From Linanthus parryae (Eukaryota > Streptophyta > Magnoliopsida > Ericales > Polemoniaceae): a stretch of 64,000 nt of DNA. The notes under the pieces are model-generated. The model ran no database searches, was not told the DNA's origin, and was given only the letters and a program-made list of their open reading frames with translations. The translations under genes and the position numbers were made by a program. Below are positions 61,903 through 64,000 of the stretch, piece by piece (the first letter of the stretch is position 1; the number at the start of each line of letters is the position of its first letter). The stretch is taken from assembly GCA_023055425.1 (NCBI GenBank), contig JALGPY010000006.1, forward strand, positions 76,878,435 to 76,942,434, written 5' to 3'.

Positions 61903-62651
61903 TTTTTTTCTGTGACGAACTATAATGTCAAACACCTGCTAAAGAGGGCAGCTCTTCTGCGTTTTTGTTCCAGACAAACTCCATGTTGGTGATTTTATTG
62001 AAAATTCCAAAACTTTAAATAATAATAATAATAATAATAATTTCTAAAAAATAATAATAACAACAATATCAATTTATTTTTCTAGAATAGCAAATGTATA
62101 AATAGGCTGACTACTACCCTTTTTTTTTTGAAAGATGGCTCACTACTACCTATTCGTAACTATATATATTTAAAGAGTTTTTCTTACACCAAAATTTTAG
62201 CTTTAATATGAATTAGTGGATAGCGTTTGTTAGCAGCTATAGTGGTACTGGTAGCTTACGAGGTAGAGTGTTGGAAGTCCCTGCATAAGATCGAGTGTTC
62301 AAACACGGTTGACGACAAAATATTTTCTCAAAAAAAGACATTGTTTATTATAGCCTTAATACCACTTTATATTTCTAGAAGTACTAAAGTGTACACATAT
62401 GTTTATGAAGCTTAAAGTAACTTTTAGACTGGTGGGTGAAGCTGCCTCCATAAGTGTTATTGATTCATCTGGAACGAGGTTTGACTCAAGATATACTGTT
62501 ACTTGCAACATGATCCAACAGTATTTTTTTAAGGTTCCACACCAGCACTATTTGAGAAAGATAAAAAACCCAACTATGAGCCTTCTGTCGTTAGTGGAGG
62601 ATGATTGATAATATTTTCCGCCTGAGGACGACAAAGAATGGGAACCCCTGT
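61903..62651. other. Upstream region of the BAHD gene
   Basis: Contains the minus-strand promoter, though I see no convincing TATA box at a usual distance. A short AAT array lies at about 62020-62040. A plus-strand 69-codon ORF (62399-62608) has no recognised family. The 5 bases before 62652 (CCCTG) may be a target duplication; the partner is outside the window. Confidence 0.4.
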
Positions 62652-63272
62652 GTGTACGAGAGAATCCTGCAGAGAGGATTCAATATACACCAAGAGTAGA
62701 GGATAGAAAGGACACAGGAAGAGTAGTGTTGTGTGTAAGGAGAGAGTAAGACAATAGCACTGTATGAGAGAGAGATAGGATTTCGGCGGAGCTTCCGCGT
62801 ATCTCAGGTGATTCTCCCTTGTATGGAAGGGTTAACGATCCTATATATAACGGAGAATGTGACCGTTGTAGTGTGGTTAATGTGCCCATTAATGGCAGCT
62901 TAATTAGCTTAACCACAACGGCACGTTCGTCCGCATATATAGGGACCGTTACAGCATGTTGTCCGCGTATACCGGAACCGTTACGAGGTTGACCGGGTTG
63001 ACCGGGTTTATGGAGCTCGTGCCATAAATCTCTCAAAGCAGTTACTAGGGGTCGCGCGCGGGCTTGGCTGTCGCTCGCGCGCGACAGGACTTACTCTAGC
63101 CTCCCAACCACTAAGTCCCTACAAGTCCCGTGTGGTGGTATGCGAGGGCCCTGTCTCGCAGCCCCCACGTGGATCACCGCGGCTGGTGATCCAGTGTGTG
63201 TGGAGCACAGCTAGGTGTGCTGGATGGTTGCCATGTGGCCAAGATCTGCGTGTCTAGAAAGCACTATCTACA
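62652..63272 (-). repeat. 3' LTR of the shrunken element (621 bp)
   Basis: TG…CA termini. On the minus strand it has a TATATATAGGATCG box at about 62840-62855. It contains GCGCGCGA-rich inverted blocks near 63053-63085. ORFs inside are shadows. Confidence 0.75.
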
Positions 63273-63359
63273 TTAGCCCCCTTTCTGCGCGTGAAGACGC
63301 ATAGCCGGATAGGCTTCCATGCGCAGGAACAAACGTACGCGTCGCCGCCACGCACCAAT

Positions 63360-63485
63360 TCAAATACACGCAAATTCAGCCCCCGTCGGAGCCTCACCGG
63401 CGGCCGTAGGAGTATGACGGGTCTCCTCTCCCGAGGTGGTCTCCGTGGAGGGCGATCTGTTACTGACATCATCTTCATGAGACAT
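63360..63485 (-). pseudogene. Truncated gag start of the shrunken element (41 codons)
   Basis: ATG at 63485 lies about 18 bp after the primer-site region, and the ORF ends at TGA 63360-63362. The product is Glu/Thr/Ser/Ala-rich (MSHEDDVSNRSPSTETTSGE…), like the acidic N-terminus of some gypsy Gag proteins, but no domain remains. It is what is left of gag after internal deletion, or a chance ORF. Confidence 0.4.
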
Positions 63486-63524
63486 GGTTGCTTGCAGTGG
63501 TAAGTTCACGTCGGGTTCACCAAA

Positions 63525-64000
63525 TGTGTACGAGAGAATCCTGCAGAGAGGATTCAATATACACCAAGAGTAGAGGATAGAAAGGACACAGGAAGAGTAG
63601 GGTTGTGTGTAGGGAGAGAGTAAGACAATAGCACTGTATGAGAGAGAGACAGGATTTCGGCAGAGCTTCCGCGTATCTCAGGTGATTCTCCCTTGTATGG
63701 AAGGGTTAACGATCCTATATGACCGTTGTAGTGTGGTTAATGCGCCCATTAATGGCGGCTTAATTAGCTTAACCACAACGGCGCGTTCGTCCGCGTATAT
63801 AGGGACCGTTACAGCACGTTGTCCGCGTATACCGGAACCGTTACGAGGTTGACCGGGTTGACCGGGTTTATGGAGCTCGTGCCATAAATCTCTCAAAGCA
63901 GTTACTAGGGATCGCGCGCGGGCTTAGCTGTCGCTCGCGCGCGACAGGACTTTCTCTAGCCTCCAAACCACTAAGTCCCTACAAGTCCCGTGTGGTGGTA
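63525..64000 (-). repeat. 5' LTR of the shrunken element, cut by the window end
   Basis: Matches the 3' LTR from 62652 over the 476 bp visible, with a few substitutions and one deletion of about 14 bp near 63718 that removes most of the TATA-like box present in the 3' LTR. Confidence 0.75.

Larger units (their letters stand above)
62652..64000 (-). mobile_element. Internally shrunken LTR retrotransposon, minus strand, right end outside window
   Basis: Two direct copies of one LTR (62652-63272 and 63525-64000+) flank only 252 bp. On the minus strand the right LTR ends GTACACA and is followed by TTTGGTGAACCCGACGTG, a primer-site-like sequence, then a short gag-like ORF. The polypurine run CAGAAAGGGGGCTAA then precedes the left LTR start TGTAGATAGTGC. 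The order LTR-primer site-polypurine tract-LTR defines a TRIM-like or deletion derivative. Confidence 0.75.

Noticed and set aside
62399..62608. 69-codon plus-strand ORF
   Set aside because: No recognisable family, no promoter or splice context; likely chance.
62680..63036. 118-codon minus-strand ORF repeated at 63678-63896
   Set aside because: It repeats only because the LTR repeats; the frame is disrupted by the 14-bp indel between LTR copies, so it is not under coding constraint.

Overview
This is nuclear DNA of a flowering plant, most likely a eudicot. It holds intron-bearing genes (a histone H3 variant and a BAHD acyltransferase) among Ty3-gypsy, Ty1-copia, LINE, CACTA and foldback transposon remains. 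It is AT-rich and full of microsatellites. Almost everything outside about 45.5-48.6 kb and 61.2-61.9 kb is transposon-derived. I see no prokaryotic features and no rRNA, tRNA or CRISPR.

Layout. 1-3262 is most of a non-autonomous CACTA element; its right end lies exactly at the point where two large diverged copies of one minus-strand LTR element start to match (copy A 3263-8812, copy B 13983-19089). Between them (8813-13982) is plus-strand LTR-like DNA rich in microsatellites. 19090-23131 is a plus-strand SIRE-like copia remnant split by a 3.08-kb solo LTR with a near-perfect 5-bp target duplication. 23132-33110 is an Athila-like gypsy element (minus) with gag-protease and a plant-transposon-type ORF but no reverse transcriptase or integrase. 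33111-36023 is a rearranged minus-strand SIRE fragment. 36024-43244 is a second Athila-like gag-protease-only element. 43245-43936 is the end of a plus-strand SIRE LTR, perhaps the other half of the LTR that starts at 23038. 43990-45420 is a decayed LINE.

Genes. A histone H3.3-type variant lies at 46141-46665 (+), with one coding intron, a likely 5'-UTR intron and a TATA box. A BAHD acyltransferase lies on the minus strand in two exons, 61258-61902 and 47885-48602. The exons join in phase across an intron of about 12.66 kb. That intron contains two full-length copia elements, each with a target duplication (50172-54752, older; 55417-60333, younger), LINE fragments and a foldback element. Exon 1 carries a one-base homopolymer insertion just before the catalytic HxxxD motif, so the gene is either a young pseudogene or has a sequence error there.

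The right end (62652-64000) is a minus-strand LTR element whose interior has shrunk to 252 bp and whose right-hand 5' LTR runs off the window. I found no evidence of a wholly new biological system. The most useful observations are the transposon-inflated BAHD intron, the mosaic H3 variant and the repeated gag-protease-only architecture of the gypsy elements.
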